From NCBI GenBank assembly GCA_030651305.1, contig JAUSCI010000046.1, positions 186,001 to 250,000 on the forward strand: a stretch of DNA of 64,000 nt. Reading direction: 5' to 3'. Each line of letters opens with the position of its first letter. The first letter of the stretch is position 1. The translations under genes and the position numbers were made by a program. Below the pieces are notes generated by a model. That model made no database searches, was not told the origin of the DNA, and saw only the letters and a list, made by a program, of their open reading frames with translations. This stretch comes from Sulfuritalea sp. GTDB lineage: Bacteria > Pseudomonadota > Gammaproteobacteria > Burkholderiales > Rhodocyclaceae. Shown piece by piece: positions 1 to 7,411 of the stretch.

Positions 1-1771
1 GATGCTGCTGGCCATGGCGCGCGATGTGCGTGTGATCCTGATCAAACTGGCCGATCGCCTGCACAACATGCGGACACTCGACGTCATGCGGCCCGAGAAG
101 CGGCGGCGGATCGCGCGCGAGACGCTTGACATCTATGCGCCCATCGCCAACCGGCTGGGCCTCAACGCGTTCTATCGCGAATTGCAGGAACTGGCTTTCC
201 AGCATGCCCATCCGCTGCGTCATCGGGTTCTGTCGAAAGCCGTCAAAGGCGCGCGCGGCAATCGGCGCGAGGTGGTCAGCAAGATCCTCGAAGCCGTCCG
301 CAAGGCACTGCCGGCCGCCGGCATCGATGCCGATGTAATGGGCCGGGAAAAACATCTCTATGGCATTTATCGCAAGATGCGCGACAAGCATCTGAGTTTT
401 TCACAGGTGCTGGATATCTACGGTTTTCGCATCATCGTCAAGGATCGGCCCACCTGTTATCTGGCGCTCGGCGCATTGCATGCCCTGTACCAGCCGGTGC
501 CGGGCAAGTTCAAGGACTACATCGCCATTCCCAAGGCCAACGGTTACCAGTCGCTGCACACGACGCTGATCGGGCCGTTCGGTACTCCGGTGGAAATCCA
601 GATCCGCAATGCCGACATGCACCATGTCGCCGAATCCGGCGTCGCTTCCCACTGGTTGTACAAGGACGAATCGGCACTCGATCAGTTGCAGAAGAAGACC
701 CACAAGTGGCTGCAGTCGCTGGTAGAGTTGCAGTCAACCACGGGCGATTCCTCGGAGTTTCTGGAAAACGTCAAGGTCGACCTGTTCCCCAGCGAAGTCT
801 ATGTCTTCAGCCCCAAAGGCAAGATTTTTGCCCTGCCGCGCGGCTCGACGCCGGTCGATCTGGCCTACGCCGTGCATACCGACATCGGCGACCGCTGCGT
901 TGCCTGCCGCATCAATTTCGAGGCCATGCCCCTGCGCACGGAACTGCGCAACGGTGATCGCGTCGAGATTGTTACCGCCCCAAACGCCGCACCCAATCCG
1001 GCCTGGCTCGGCTATGTCAAGAGCGCGCGGGCGCGCTCGAGGATTCGCCACTTTCTCAATACCAAGCAGAACGAAGAATCCGCGGCGCTCGGCGAGCGGC
1101 TGCTGGGCGACGCCTTGCGCGATCTCGGCCTGGCCCTGGCCAAACTGCCGGCCCAGGCGTGGGACCGCTTCCGGCGGGCATCGGGCGCGCGCTCCCAGCG
1201 CGCCGTGCTGGCCGACATCGGCCTCGGCAAGCGCCTGCCGGCCATCGTCGCGCGGCGGCTGGCCGAGGGCGTCGAACCCGCAGAGGCAGGCGTCGCGCCC
1301 GAGGGCCGCACCCATCAGGCCATCCTGATCCACGGCGCCGAAGGCGTCGCGGTAAAGCTCGGCAACTGTTGCCGGCCGATCCCAGGCGACCCGATCGTCG
1401 GCCTTATCCGCAAAGGCCAGGGCCTCGTGGTGCACACCCATGATTGCCTGGCCATCGCCAAGTTGCGCAGCGAGCGCGGCAACTGGATCGACGTCGAATG
1501 GGAACCGGACATCACCGGCATGTTCGAAGCCAGCATTCGTGTCGTCGTGCGCAATGTGCGCGGCGTGCTGGCGCGGCTCGCTGCCGGCATCGCCGAAACC
1601 GACTCCAACATCGTCAATATCAGCATGGACAAGGACAGCGGCGAGGCGACCACCCTGTTCTTCACGCTGCAAGTGACGGACCGCATCCACCTCGCCCGCA
1701 TCCTGCGCGCCATGCGGCGCGTGCCGGAAGTGGTGCGCATCACCCGTTACGTCGATCCGAAACAACACTGA
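1..1771 (+). CDS. spoT: Bifunctional (p)ppGpp synthetase/hydrolase SpoT, 3' part
   Basis: The gene is cut by the window edge; the frame is open from base 1, so the first ATG at base 2 is probably not the real start. SpoT/Rel enzymes make and hydrolyse the alarmone (p)ppGpp. What remains starts inside the HD hydrolase domain (LADRLHNM near bases 47-70). It continues with the synthetase domain (YGIYRKMRDK, then YGFRIIV near 420-440, and KANGYQSLHT near 535-560), a TGS domain (EVYVFSPKGKIFALPRGST near 795-850) and a C-terminal ACT domain ending at ITRYV. About 589 residues are visible of a usual 700-750. The HD remnant keeps hydrolase-like sequence, which favours SpoT over a synthetase-only RelA. 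The DUF3460 gene follows after 11 bp. Confidence 0.95.
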   Translation, partial: MLLAMARDVRVILIKLADRLHNMRTLDVMRPEKRRRIARETLDIYAPIANRLGLNAFYRELQELAFQHAHPLRHRVLSKAVKGARGNRREVVSKILEAVRKALPAAGIDADVMGREKHLYGIYRKMRDKHLSFSQVLDIYGFRIIVKDRPTCYLALGALHALYQPVPGKFKDYIAIPKANGYQSLHTTLIGPFGTPVEIQIRNADMHHVAESGVASHWLYKDESALDQLQKKTHKWLQSLVELQSTTGDSSEFLENVKVDLFPSEVYVFSPKGKIFALPRGSTPVDLAYAVHTDIGDRCVACRINFEAMPLRTELRNGDRVEIVTAPNAAPNPAWLGYVKSARARSRIRHFLNTKQNEESAALGERLLGDALRDLGLALAKLPAQAWDRFRRASGARSQRAVLADIGLGKRLPAIVARRLAEGVEPAEAGVAPEGRTHQAILIHGAEGVAVKLGNCCRPIPGDPIVGLIRKGQGLVVHTHDCLAIAKLRSERGNWIDVEWEPDITGMFEASIRVVVRNVRGVLARLAAGIAETDSNIVNISMDKDSGEATTLFFTLQVTDRIHLARILRAMRRVPEVVRITRYVDPKQH

Positions 1772-1782
1772 AAGGAAATGGC

Positions 1783-1971
1783 ATGGCCCTCTACGAATCC
1801 GAGCACACCAAGTTCATGCGCGAATGGATGGAAAAGCATCCCGAGGAATTGCAGGAACAGAAGCAGGGGCGCGCCCTGTGGTGGGACAAAACACCGCGGA
1901 CGCTCGACACGATGAGGAACGACGCCGCAGCGGAAGTGCCGAAAAAGGCCTACTACTACGACACGAACTAG
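1783..1971 (+). CDS. DUF3460 family small protein
   Basis: This 62-residue protein starts MALYESEHTKFMREWMEKHP and ends PKKAYYYDTN. The pattern matches DUF3460, a small family typical of betaproteobacteria with no known function. The frame stays open upstream into spoT, but the ATG at 1783 is preceded by AAAGGAAATGGC, a usable ribosome-binding site, and is where family similarity begins. It lies 11 bp behind spoT and is probably cotranscribed with it. It is rich in charged and aromatic residues and shows no signal peptide or membrane segment. The function is unknown. Confidence 0.85.
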   Translation: MALYESEHTKFMREWMEKHPEELQEQKQGRALWWDKTPRTLDTMRNDAAAEVPKKAYYYDTN

Positions 1972-2099
1972 CCTGCCAGCGCCAGACGGCGGGGTTTATT
2001 CAACGGCACCAGACGGGATAAAGCGAAAAGGGGGCCGGGAATGGTGGTCTATCTGACCCGGTCCATTTTATTTCCCGCAACACGGGGCCAGACTTCCGC

Positions 2100-2128
2100 T
2101 TGACAGATTCTTTGTTGCGGAATACTGT
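2100..2128 (+). promoter_or_regulatory. Possible promoter of higBA
   Basis: A perfect -35 TTGACA lies at 2100-2105. The best -10 candidates are weak: AATACT at 2121-2126 (spacing 15) or TACTGT at 2123-2128 (spacing 17). Transcription would begin almost at the ATG at 2134, so the toxin message would be nearly leaderless. No ribosome-binding site is visible before the toxin gene. Confidence 0.35.
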
Positions 2129-2133
2129 TGTTT

Positions 2134-2412
2134 ATGATTCACTCATTCGCATGCTCCGACACCGAGGCGCTATTCCACAGCCTGGATATCCCCCGATTTA
2201 GGAATATCGAACGAGTCGCGCGTCGCAAACTGCTTCAACTGCACGCCACCACTGAGTTGAATAGCTTGCGAGTGCCTCCCGGTAACCGCTTGGAAGCGTT
2301 GAAGCACGACCGCAAAGGGCAGCACAGCATCCGCATCAATGATCAATGGCGGGTATGTTTCGTGTGGCAGGCAGACGGTGTGCGGAATGTTGAAATTGTC
2401 GATTACCACTAA
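2134..2412 (+). CDS. higB: HigB-type toxin, RelE superfamily mRNA interferase
   Basis: This 92-residue protein has the HigB/plasmid-maintenance killer pattern: FRNIERVARRKL near residues 19-30, a central LRVPPGNRLEALKHDRKGQ, and the C-terminal SIRINDQWRVCFVW and VEIVDYH strands. HigB toxins cleave mRNA on the ribosome. A TTG at 2128 gives two more residues, but ATG 2134 is the more ordinary start. The antitoxin gene follows after 26 bp, giving the toxin-first order typical of higBA. Its boundaries and catalytic-end residues look intact, so it is probably functional. It opens the toxin-antitoxin island. Confidence 0.9.
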   Translation: MIHSFACSDTEALFHSLDIPRFRNIERVARRKLLQLHATTELNSLRVPPGNRLEALKHDRKGQHSIRINDQWRVCFVWQADGVRNVEIVDYH

Positions 2413-2438
2413 ATAGTTGGTGGGCAAAGGAGTGAAAA

Positions 2439-2744
2439 ATGGGTCAATTACTTGACGAGATTCACCCAGGCGAGATTCTCCTTGAGGATTTCATGAAGCC
2501 GATGGGGATTACGGCTCGACAACTGGCTGGCGACATTGACGTTTCGCCAAGCCGGATCAGCGAGATTATCCACGGTTCGCGGCCCATTACAGCGGATACC
2601 GCGCTGCGTCTCGGGCTGTTTTTCGGCATGGAGCCGCGTTTCTGGCTGAACCTGCAAAGCGAATACGACATGCGGACGGCAACGCGCGATCTGCAAGACA
2701 AAATTGCCCCCCGTATCCGAATATTCCATCAGGTTGCTGCATAA
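2439..2744 (+). CDS. higA: HigA-type antitoxin, XRE-family HTH
   Basis: This 101-residue protein begins MGQLLDEIHPGEILLEDFMK, the signature N terminus of HigA. The helix-turn-helix spans about residues 25-60 (ITARQLAGDIDVSPSRISEI then GSRPITADTALRLGLFFG), followed by PRFWLNLQSEYD. HigA binds and neutralises HigB and represses the operon. A clear ribosome-binding site (AAAGGAGTGAAAA) precedes the ATG, unlike the toxin gene. This would favour antitoxin translation from the shared message. The pair is complete. Confidence 0.92.
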   Translation: MGQLLDEIHPGEILLEDFMKPMGITARQLAGDIDVSPSRISEIIHGSRPITADTALRLGLFFGMEPRFWLNLQSEYDMRTATRDLQDKIAPRIRIFHQVAA

Positions 2745-2826
2745 ATTCGGACAGAGCTTGAGTCGCAAGCCATGGGATCGTTTGCTCGCTTGACACGGAC
2801 CGGCTAATGGGTGGCCCTATTATTCG

Positions 2827-3018
2827 TCAGGCGGCGGCTTTGAGCGGTGTAGAGTCCTTGGCGCGTTCGCTGACGGATAACACTTCGACACCTACGATAT
2901 TTCCGTTCGCGTCGTAGTCCAGGATCACGCCAGGCTTGATCTGTTCGGAACGTTCGACATCATGGTCGGAAATTTCCAAGTAGAGCGCGTCGGCGATTGG
3001 ATCGAATTCGAGTTTCAT
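2827..3018 (-). CDS. DUF2283 family protein
   Basis: This 63-residue protein starts MKLEFDPIADALYLEISD and continues PGVILDYDANGNIVGVEVL, the DUF2283 signature. Its stop-side partner on the same strand, a DUF4258 protein, starts upstream and overlaps it by 4 bp. DUF2283 and DUF4258 genes are often found as adjacent pairs in accessory regions. A toxin-antitoxin role is suspected from context only. The family has no assigned biochemical activity. Confidence 0.8.
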   Translation of the reverse strand: MKLEFDPIADALYLEISDHDVERSEQIKPGVILDYDANGNIVGVEVLSVSERAKDSTPLKAAA

Positions 3019-3263
3019 AGATCGGTCACCTCATCATCAAAGTACGCGGTAACGACGCGGACAGGTTGAACGTTTTCATTATAGACGACACGCAATACCC
3101 GGAATCCCCGCTCCGGGATTGGGCGCAGCGCGTGGGCCAGGTCGGGATCGTCGTGGTCGTTTTCGGTGCGGGCGGGATGGTCGAGGGTTGTGGCGATCCA
3201 CTCAGGAACAATCTTTCTTCGCCGCAATCGTTTCTCTGCGTGCTCGGTCAGCGTGTAGTCCAT
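3015..3263 (-). CDS. DUF4258 family protein
   Basis: This 82-residue protein has the DUF4258 pattern: MDYTLTEHAEKRLRRRKIV, WIATTLDHP, and the C-terminal FRVLRVVYNENVQPVRVVTA. DUF4258 has a compact RelE-like look (short basic protein, small sheet), so it could be the toxin of a pair with the downstream DUF2283 gene. The two genes overlap by 4 bp (ATGA), as toxin-antitoxin pairs often do. This gene is first in the two-gene transcript. The toxin role is inference; no activity is established. Confidence 0.75.
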   Translation of the reverse strand: MDYTLTEHAEKRLRRRKIVPEWIATTLDHPARTENDHDDPDLAHALRPIPERGFRVLRVVYNENVQPVRVVTAYFDDEVTDL

Positions 3264-3279
3264 ACCGGCAGTCTAGCAA

Positions 3280-3300
3280 AGGTTTTCACATAGGAAACCT
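3280..3300. promoter_or_regulatory. Inverted repeat upstream of the DUF4258/DUF2283 pair
   Basis: AGGTTT (3280-3285) and AAACCT (3295-3300) form a perfect 6-bp inverted repeat separated by 9 bp. It lies 17 bp upstream of the DUF4258 start, where an autoregulatory operator would sit. This is a candidate only. Confidence 0.3.
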
Positions 3301-3370
3301 CAAACTCGCAGAATCCCACAGCTCGTCGTCAGGTGTGGTTTTGTGCGAAGGCTGCACGGATCAAGCACTG

Positions 3371-3394
3371 AAAGTCGGCGCTGGGGGAACAGCG
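3371..3394 (+). repeat. Dispersed 24-bp repeat, copy A
   Basis: AAAGTCGGCGCTGG is followed by GGGGAACAGCG. It matches the window consensus (AAAGTCGGCGCTGG, CG, two variable bases, ACGGCG) with two differences. It shares the preceding CTG with copy B. This copy is intergenic, between the DUF4258 pair and the porin terminator. Confidence 0.6.
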
Positions 3395-3467
3395 CGGCAT
3401 GGAATGTTCCAATGGAGGAGGAAAGAACACAGGCTGGCAGAAAACCGTGGTCTGTCCCCTATTATTT

Positions 3468-3493
3468 AAAAAGCCACCCCGAAGGGTGGCTTT
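3468..3493 (-). terminator. Rho-independent terminator of the porin gene
   Basis: Read on the minus strand, a 10-bp stem (AAAGCCACCC / GGGTGGCTTT) with a TTCG tetraloop is followed by a T-run. It lies 40-65 bp behind the porin stop codon. The loop and stem are textbook for an intrinsic terminator. Confidence 0.88.
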
Positions 3494-3532
3494 CAGTTTC
3501 CGATACCTTGCCGACACTAGGTCGGCGCGATA

Positions 3533-4663
3533 TTAGAACGAGTGACGCAGGCCGGCTTGCCAGCGGTTGAAGCCGCCAACGCCGTTGCCGGTGGCGCCAT
3601 TCTTGTTGTTGTCGCCCGTCTCGTAACGGCCGTAGGCGGTTGTACGCTTGCTCATCGCATAGTCGATACCAACAGCGTTCAGGTTGCGATCCGCGTCGGT
3701 GACGGACTTGTCATCCACGCGCAGAATCTGACCGGCCAGGCTCAGAGCACCCGAAACTGCGTACTTCAGGCCAAGGTTCCACGAGCGGGAATCGGCGACG
3801 AGAACTGCGTTGCCGGAGTTCTTGGACCTGGTCCAGCCAGCATAAACCGTCGCCGGGCCAAACGTATAGTTGCCGGCCAAAATATTGTGCGTAACCTTTT
3901 CGCCTGCGGCCAGCGTGAGTGCGTTGCCCGAGCCAAGTTGTCCACCGTTGGAGATCTGCTCATTTACGTAATGAACATTGATCGGGCCTTTGTTGTATTT
4001 CAGACCGATCGCGGTAAAACCGGCAGTGTTACTCGCGGCTGCAACGGGAAGACCTTCGTCATTCTTCTTGGCCCACTGCAACGAAGCACTGAAGCCGCCC
4101 ATCGACGGCGTGCTGTACTGCAGGGAATTGTTGATCCGAACCGAGCGGGCGCCACTGATGCCGCCGGCAGCTTCGCCTTCGGCCGCAACCAGGCCAGCCG
4201 TGCCACCTGCGTACACGCCGTTGGAACCAGCGCGCGACAGACGGCCAAAGGCGCCGGAAATGCCGGAGCCGATGCCAGTGCCGAAGGGCTGGGCAGCGAT
4301 GGTGGCGTAGAGTGCGTCGGTATTCAGGTTGCCGCCCTTCAGCGCGCCCCAGTTGCCGGACACTTCCAGATAGTTGTAGCTGTTCAGCAAGCCTGTAGCC
4401 GTGTTGGTGCCAAACTGCCAGTCGGACTCGCCGAAGAACTTGACCTTGTTGCCGCCGCCGAGATCTTCCGTGACGGTGATGAACAGCGCGGAAGTCGACG
4501 AACCATTGCTGGCAAAGGCAGTCTTGGTGTCGGCCATGCCGGCGGTCTCCAGCGACTGGGAGTAGTAGCCACCGTCAACCAGGCCCGACAGGGTAACGGT
4601 CGACTGGGCGAACGCGGCGCTGGACAGGCCGGCGATTGCCAGAGCGATAATTTTCTTTTGCAT
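3533..4663 (-). CDS. Outer-membrane general porin (betaproteobacterial, Porin_4/OmpC-like)
   Basis: This 376-residue protein has a clear signal peptide (MQKKIIALAIAGLSSAAFAQ, cleavage after AFA) and starts its mature part with STVTLSGLVDGGYY. It ends with GLRHSF, the C-terminal phenylalanine that marks beta-barrel proteins for BAM insertion. The sequence alternates short beta strands and loops, like Omp32/neisserial-type trimeric porins, which let small ions and solutes across the outer membrane. GGAGAACACTAA precedes the ATG as ribosome-binding site, and an intrinsic terminator follows. It lies inside a toxin-antitoxin-rich island, which suggests that the island grew around a core gene. Substrate preference cannot be read from the sequence. 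Confidence 0.93.
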   Translation of the reverse strand: MQKKIIALAIAGLSSAAFAQSTVTLSGLVDGGYYSQSLETAGMADTKTAFASNGSSTSALFITVTEDLGGGNKVKFFGESDWQFGTNTATGLLNSYNYLEVSGNWGALKGGNLNTDALYATIAAQPFGTGIGSGISGAFGRLSRAGSNGVYAGGTAGLVAAEGEAAGGISGARSVRINNSLQYSTPSMGGFSASLQWAKKNDEGLPVAAASNTAGFTAIGLKYNKGPINVHYVNEQISNGGQLGSGNALTLAAGEKVTHNILAGNYTFGPATVYAGWTRSKNSGNAVLVADSRSWNLGLKYAVSGALSLAGQILRVDDKSVTDADRNLNAVGIDYAMSKRTTAYGRYETGDNNKNGATGNGVGGFNRWQAGLRHSF

Positions 4664-4915
4664 TTAGTGTTCTCCAAAAAGAGAGTTGGTTTAAGCAGAT
4701 TGCAATGACACCACGTGGTCGGTCACTACTCGCTGCCACTGCCCGAATCCGGGAAGCTGGGAGCATTTTGCCGTTGCGCCCGGGCGCCGACAATCATCAC
4801 CGCCGTTTTTGGAGGCCGGACGACATATTTTGTGGTTTGCGCACAACAGACGCCGCAAGGCCCGTACGTCAGCGAACGAAGAGGATGGGAATACACTCCA
4901 TGAAAAATAAAGTGA
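4664..4915. other. Intergenic region between porin and CopG/MazF module
   Basis: About 250 bp, continuing 64 bp further to the next start codon, hold no supported gene. They include the porin leader. I see no convincing -35/-10 pair for the porin gene and no RNA-gene structure. Confidence 0.5.
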
Positions 4916-4978
4916 TTGACTCCAACCGAGTCGTTTCCTACAATTTGTATTACAAATGTACCGGTGCTTGTAATACAA
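4916..4978 (+). promoter_or_regulatory. Promoter and double palindromic operator of a MazF module
   Basis: TTGACT (4916-4921) and TACAAT (4939-4944) are spaced by 17 bp, a strong sigma-70-type promoter. A perfect 15-nt palindrome (ATTTGTA-T-TACAAAT, 4943-4957) overlaps the -10 box. A second palindrome (TTGTA-A-TACAA, 4968-4978) ends just before the ATG at 4980. Their centres are 23 bp apart, about two helical turns, as expected for cooperative binding by a ribbon-helix-helix antitoxin dimer pair. Confidence 0.7.
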
Positions 4979-4979
4979 A

Positions 4980-5222
4980 ATGAATGCGTTTTCTATCCGC
5001 CTTCCTGAAAATCTGATGAAGGAAGCTGATGCCGGGGCAAAGGTCTTGCACGTACCCCGCTCGGAGTATGTACGCCTTGCCATCAGGCGCATGAACCGGG
5101 ATGTAGCTGCAGAAGAGCGGCGCAAGAGACTGCAACGGGTGTCGGAGCGCGTGCGCGATGAGAGCATGCTGATATGCGCTGAATTCGATGCCTTGGAGTA
5201 TCCGCGTGGCAAAGCCGGATAA
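4980..5222 (+). CDS. Ribbon-helix-helix (CopG/MazE-like) antitoxin
   Basis: This 80-residue protein starts MNAFSIRLPENLMKEADAGA, a beta strand and helix typical of ribbon-helix-helix DNA-binding proteins. PRSEYVRLAIRRMNRD follows as the second helix. The charged C-terminal half (EERRKRLQRVSERVRDE) would wrap the toxin. It overlaps the downstream MazF toxin gene and sits behind a promoter with two palindromes that it probably binds for autoregulation. The start is fixed by the operator, which ends two bases before the ATG. Confidence 0.83.
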   Translation: MNAFSIRLPENLMKEADAGAKVLHVPRSEYVRLAIRRMNRDVAAEERRKRLQRVSERVRDESMLICAEFDALEYPRGKAG

Positions 5223-5565
5223 CGGCGAGGTTTGGCTCGCCAACCTGAATCCCGGTCGCGGTACCGAACCGGGGAAGATGCGTCCGGTTCTGATCGTGCA
5301 GGGGCAAGGGCTTTTGGACGCAAGCCATCCGTCCACACTGATCGTGCCATTGACGACACGCCTGGTTGATGACGCCGAGCCGCTTCGACTCCGCGTTGCG
5401 GCGAGCGAGCGCCTCGACCATGACTCCGATTTACTGATTGATCAGTTGCGGGCTATTGACAACCAGCGCTTGTCGGCCGGCCCCTTGGCCCGACTGTCTC
5501 GCGAGGATATGCTCGCGGTCTATCGCGCCATCGCCGATGTACTGGAAATTCCGCAGGATGAATAG
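5206..5565 (+). CDS. MazF/PemK-family endoribonuclease toxin
   Basis: The GTG at 5206 gives a 119-residue protein beginning VAKPDNGEVWLANLNPGRG. An ATG at 5188 would add six residues. The MazF fold is recognisable from GEVWLANL, PGKMRPVLIV near residues 20-30, the STLIVPLTTRL strand and LLIDQLRAIDNQRL near residues 77-90. MazF toxins cut single-stranded mRNA at short sequences. The 17-bp overlap with the antitoxin gene supports translational coupling. No truncation is seen. Confidence 0.85.
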   Translation: MAKPDNGEVWLANLNPGRGTEPGKMRPVLIVQGQGLLDASHPSTLIVPLTTRLVDDAEPLRLRVAASERLDHDSDLLIDQLRAIDNQRLSAGPLARLSREDMLAVYRAIADVLEIPQDE

Positions 5566-5663
5566 GAACAGGAGCGGGGCCAGACTGCGGTTTCTCGCGC
5601 ATTTACGGCGGCACGAGCAGTCGCGACTGGCGGAAAACACCTGTTCTCCAACCGCAAAACGCT

Positions 5664-5702
5664 TGCAATTCGGATTGGATTAAGTTATATAAAGGTATAA
5701 CT
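5664..5702 (+). promoter_or_regulatory. Promoter and operator of the second MazF module
   Basis: TTGCAA (5664-5669) is followed after 16 bp by TATATA (5686-5691), or after 18 bp by TATAAA (5688-5693). A perfect 7-bp inverted repeat, AGTTATA-N6-TATAACT (5683-5702), covers the -10 box. It lies about 20 bp before the antitoxin ATG, which has a GGAG ribosome-binding site. Confidence 0.6.
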
Positions 5703-5720
5703 CATCATTGGAGATGCATC

Positions 5721-5978
5721 ATGCACACAACCAATCTGCGCAAGGTTGGCGGCTCGATCATGTTGGCTGTTCCTCCGGCGTTCCTCGATCAACTGCACCT
5801 GCACGCGGGAGCGACCGTCGGTGTGACCGTTTCCGGGGGGCACTTGGTGATTGATCCCAAGCCAAGGCCGCGTTACACGCTGGCGGAATTGCTGGCTGCC
5901 TCCGACTATTCACAACCACAACCGGCTGAAGAGCGCGAATGGGTCGATGCGCCTGCCGTGGGTGGCGAGTTGATATGA
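5721..5978 (+). CDS. AbrB/MazE-type antitoxin (ChpS/PemI-like)
   Basis: This 85-residue protein has the swapped-hairpin AbrB pattern: LRKVGGSIMLAVPPAFLDQL at residues 6-25, then GATVGVTVSGGHLVIDPKPR. The C-terminal tail (YTLAELLAASDY, then ERE.WVDAPAVG) is the kind that binds MazF-like toxins; ChpS and PemI proteins end similarly. The stop codon overlaps the toxin ATG by 4 bp (ATGA). An inverted-repeat operator lies upstream. The module is complete and probably active. Confidence 0.88.
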   Translation: MHTTNLRKVGGSIMLAVPPAFLDQLHLHAGATVGVTVSGGHLVIDPKPRPRYTLAELLAASDYSQPQPAEEREWVDAPAVGGELI

Positions 5979-6301
5979 AGCGAGGCGATATTTACCTGGT
6001 CTCGCTTGATCCGACCGAAGGACGTGAACAAAGAGGGAGCCGCCCTGTTCTGGTCGTATCCCCGACCGAGTTCAATGAAGCAACCAGATTGCCGGTGATC
6101 TGTCCGATCACGAGCGGGGGCGACTTCGCCCGCCGCATTGGATTCGCCGTTCCCGTGACCGGCATCAAGACTACGGGCATTGTTCGCTGCGATCAGCCCC
6201 GCGTGCTCGATCTCGGCGCGCGCAATGCGCGCAAGGTGGACACCTTGCCCGCATCCATCATGGACGAAGTTCTGGCAAAGCTCGCCCCGATTTTCGAGTG
6301 A
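5975..6301 (+). CDS. MazF/ChpB-type endoribonuclease toxin
   Basis: This 108-residue protein begins MKRGDIYLVSLDPTEGREQR, the standard MazF N terminus. It continues GSRPVLVVSPTEFN, PVICPITSGG and VRCDQPRVLDL, all conserved in ChpB/PemK toxins; the RP and CDQ segments include active-site residues. The start is the ATG inside the ATGA overlap with the antitoxin. It is unlike the first MazF of the island, with a different antitoxin class, so the modules were probably acquired separately. Confidence 0.92.
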   Translation: MKRGDIYLVSLDPTEGREQRGSRPVLVVSPTEFNEATRLPVICPITSGGDFARRIGFAVPVTGIKTTGIVRCDQPRVLDLGARNARKVDTLPASIMDEVLAKLAPIFE

Positions 6302-6410
6302 ATGGGTAAGAATGCCCCGAAGAAATCGCCTGCGGGTGCTGCCTGATGTCGTGCGGGTCGCGCACAACAGGCCGCCGGGGTTTTGATTGCGGCCAATAAG
6401 TGAGTGAGTG

Positions 6411-6470
6411 TTGACTTGGGGAATATCGGACCCTATCATCGAGCAGGTATTACCCCATTACCCATTACGG
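6411..6470 (+). promoter_or_regulatory. Promoter and tandem-repeat operator of the third MazF module
   Basis: TTGACT (6411-6416) and TATCAT (6434-6439) are spaced by 17 bp. Downstream, three head-to-tail copies of an ATTACC-like unit (6449-6456, 6457-6463, 6464-6470; the last reads ATTACGG) lie between the promoter and the ATG at 6481. Direct repeats rather than palindromes are visible here. They may be the antitoxin operator. Confidence 0.55.
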
Positions 6471-6480
6471 GAGCATACGC

Positions 6481-6708
6481 ATGACATCCGTGTCCCGCTT
6501 GACATCAAAATTTCAGGCGACCATCCCGCTGCCCGTGCGGACCGCGCTCGGTATCAAGCAGGGAGACGCAGTCGCCTTCGAGGTCGAAAATGGGCTGGTT
6601 CGACTCAGCCGCGCCAACCCCCGCGATATCGCGTTCGCGCACGCAATCGAAGGCACGCTGTCCGAATGGGATTCCCCTGCCGACAACGAGGCCTACCGTG
6701 GGCTATGA
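6481..6708 (+). CDS. AbrB/SpoVT-type antitoxin
   Basis: This 75-residue protein begins MTSVSRLTSKFQATIPLPVR, the AbrB/SpoVT DNA-binding hairpin, followed by LGIKQGDAVAFEVENGLVRL. The tail (FAHAIEGTLSEWDSPADNEA) resembles toxin-binding tails of short MazE-like antitoxins. It overlaps the toxin gene by 11 bp, and a strong promoter lies 40-70 bp upstream. It has the same domain class as the second module but little sequence in common, so it is not a recent duplicate. Confidence 0.87.
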   Translation: MTSVSRLTSKFQATIPLPVRTALGIKQGDAVAFEVENGLVRLSRANPRDIAFAHAIEGTLSEWDSPADNEAYRGL

Positions 6709-7033
6709 GCGCTTCGACGTCGTGGTAGTGCCTTTTCCATTCACTGATTCCGCGACGAGCAAGAGACGGCCCGCCCTTGTGATATCAAACGCGGAGGCTT
6801 TCAATCTGCCCGCCGGGCACAACGTCATGGCCATGATTACCAGCGCTGGCAATGCCGGCTGGCCGCTTGACGTGGCGATCTCCGACGGCAACAGCGCAGG
6901 CCTCACGGCGGCTTCGCTGGTAAGAATGAAGCTATTCACGCTGGATAACCGCTTCATTTTGAGACGGGCGGGGCAACTCGCTGTTGCTGACCGCAGGGCG
7001 GTATCGGCAGCCCTCAAGCGATTGCTGGCATAG
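6698..7033 (+). CDS. MazF/PemK-family toxin
   Basis: The GTG at 6698 gives a 111-residue protein starting VGYERFDVVVVPFPFTDSAT. It then shows KRRPALVISNAEAFN, NVMAMITSAG and ASLVRMKLFTLDNRFI, the MazF/PemK core. The frame is open further upstream within the antitoxin gene, but only the GTG gives a family-like N terminus. The F-P-F-T motif followed by KRRP is typical of this branch. The product is predicted to be an mRNA-cleaving toxin. Confidence 0.87.
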   Translation: MGYERFDVVVVPFPFTDSATSKRRPALVISNAEAFNLPAGHNVMAMITSAGNAGWPLDVAISDGNSAGLTAASLVRMKLFTLDNRFILRRAGQLAVADRRAVSAALKRLLA

Positions 7034-7099
7034 CCGCACAGCGACAGCTTCATAAGGGTCGCAACCCTGCACCAGTCGCCGGCGAAACGGTGCGGAAAA

Positions 7100-7411
7100 T
7101 CAGATTTTCCGGTTCGCGGCGTCCGGCCGCAATCGCGATTGCGCTGCCTCGTAAACTTTTTGCTTGTCCCTCTTTCCGACGCCGATCACGGTAACAAACA
7201 CGACGTCGTCATCGACACGATAGACCAGTCGATAGCCGATCTGCCTGAGCTTGATCTTGTAGCAGTCAGCCATGCCAGAGAGTGCGGCAGCCGGCACACG
7301 AGGATTGTCCAAGCGCTCTTCGAGTTTCTTTTTCAATGGTTCGCGCACGCTGCCATCGAGTCGCTTCCACTCCGCCAGCGCCAGTTCGTGAAAGCGCAGC
7401 TTATAGCTCAT
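7100..7411 (-). CDS. RelE/ParE-family toxin
   Basis: This 103-residue protein begins MSYKLRFHELALAEWKRLDG and continues VREPLKKKLEERL, the two N-terminal helices of RelE. CYKIKLRQIGYRLVYRVDDD and FVTVIGVGKRDKQKVYE are the strands and tail that carry the basic RNA-binding residues of this class. The start is chosen as the ATG whose codons overlap the antitoxin end by 11 bp; an upstream extension in frame looks unlike the family. RelE toxins cut mRNA in the ribosomal A site. The partner is the Phd/YefM antitoxin. Confidence 0.9.
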   Translation of the reverse strand: MSYKLRFHELALAEWKRLDGSVREPLKKKLEERLDNPRVPAAALSGMADCYKIKLRQIGYRLVYRVDDDVVFVTVIGVGKRDKQKVYEAAQSRLRPDAANRKI

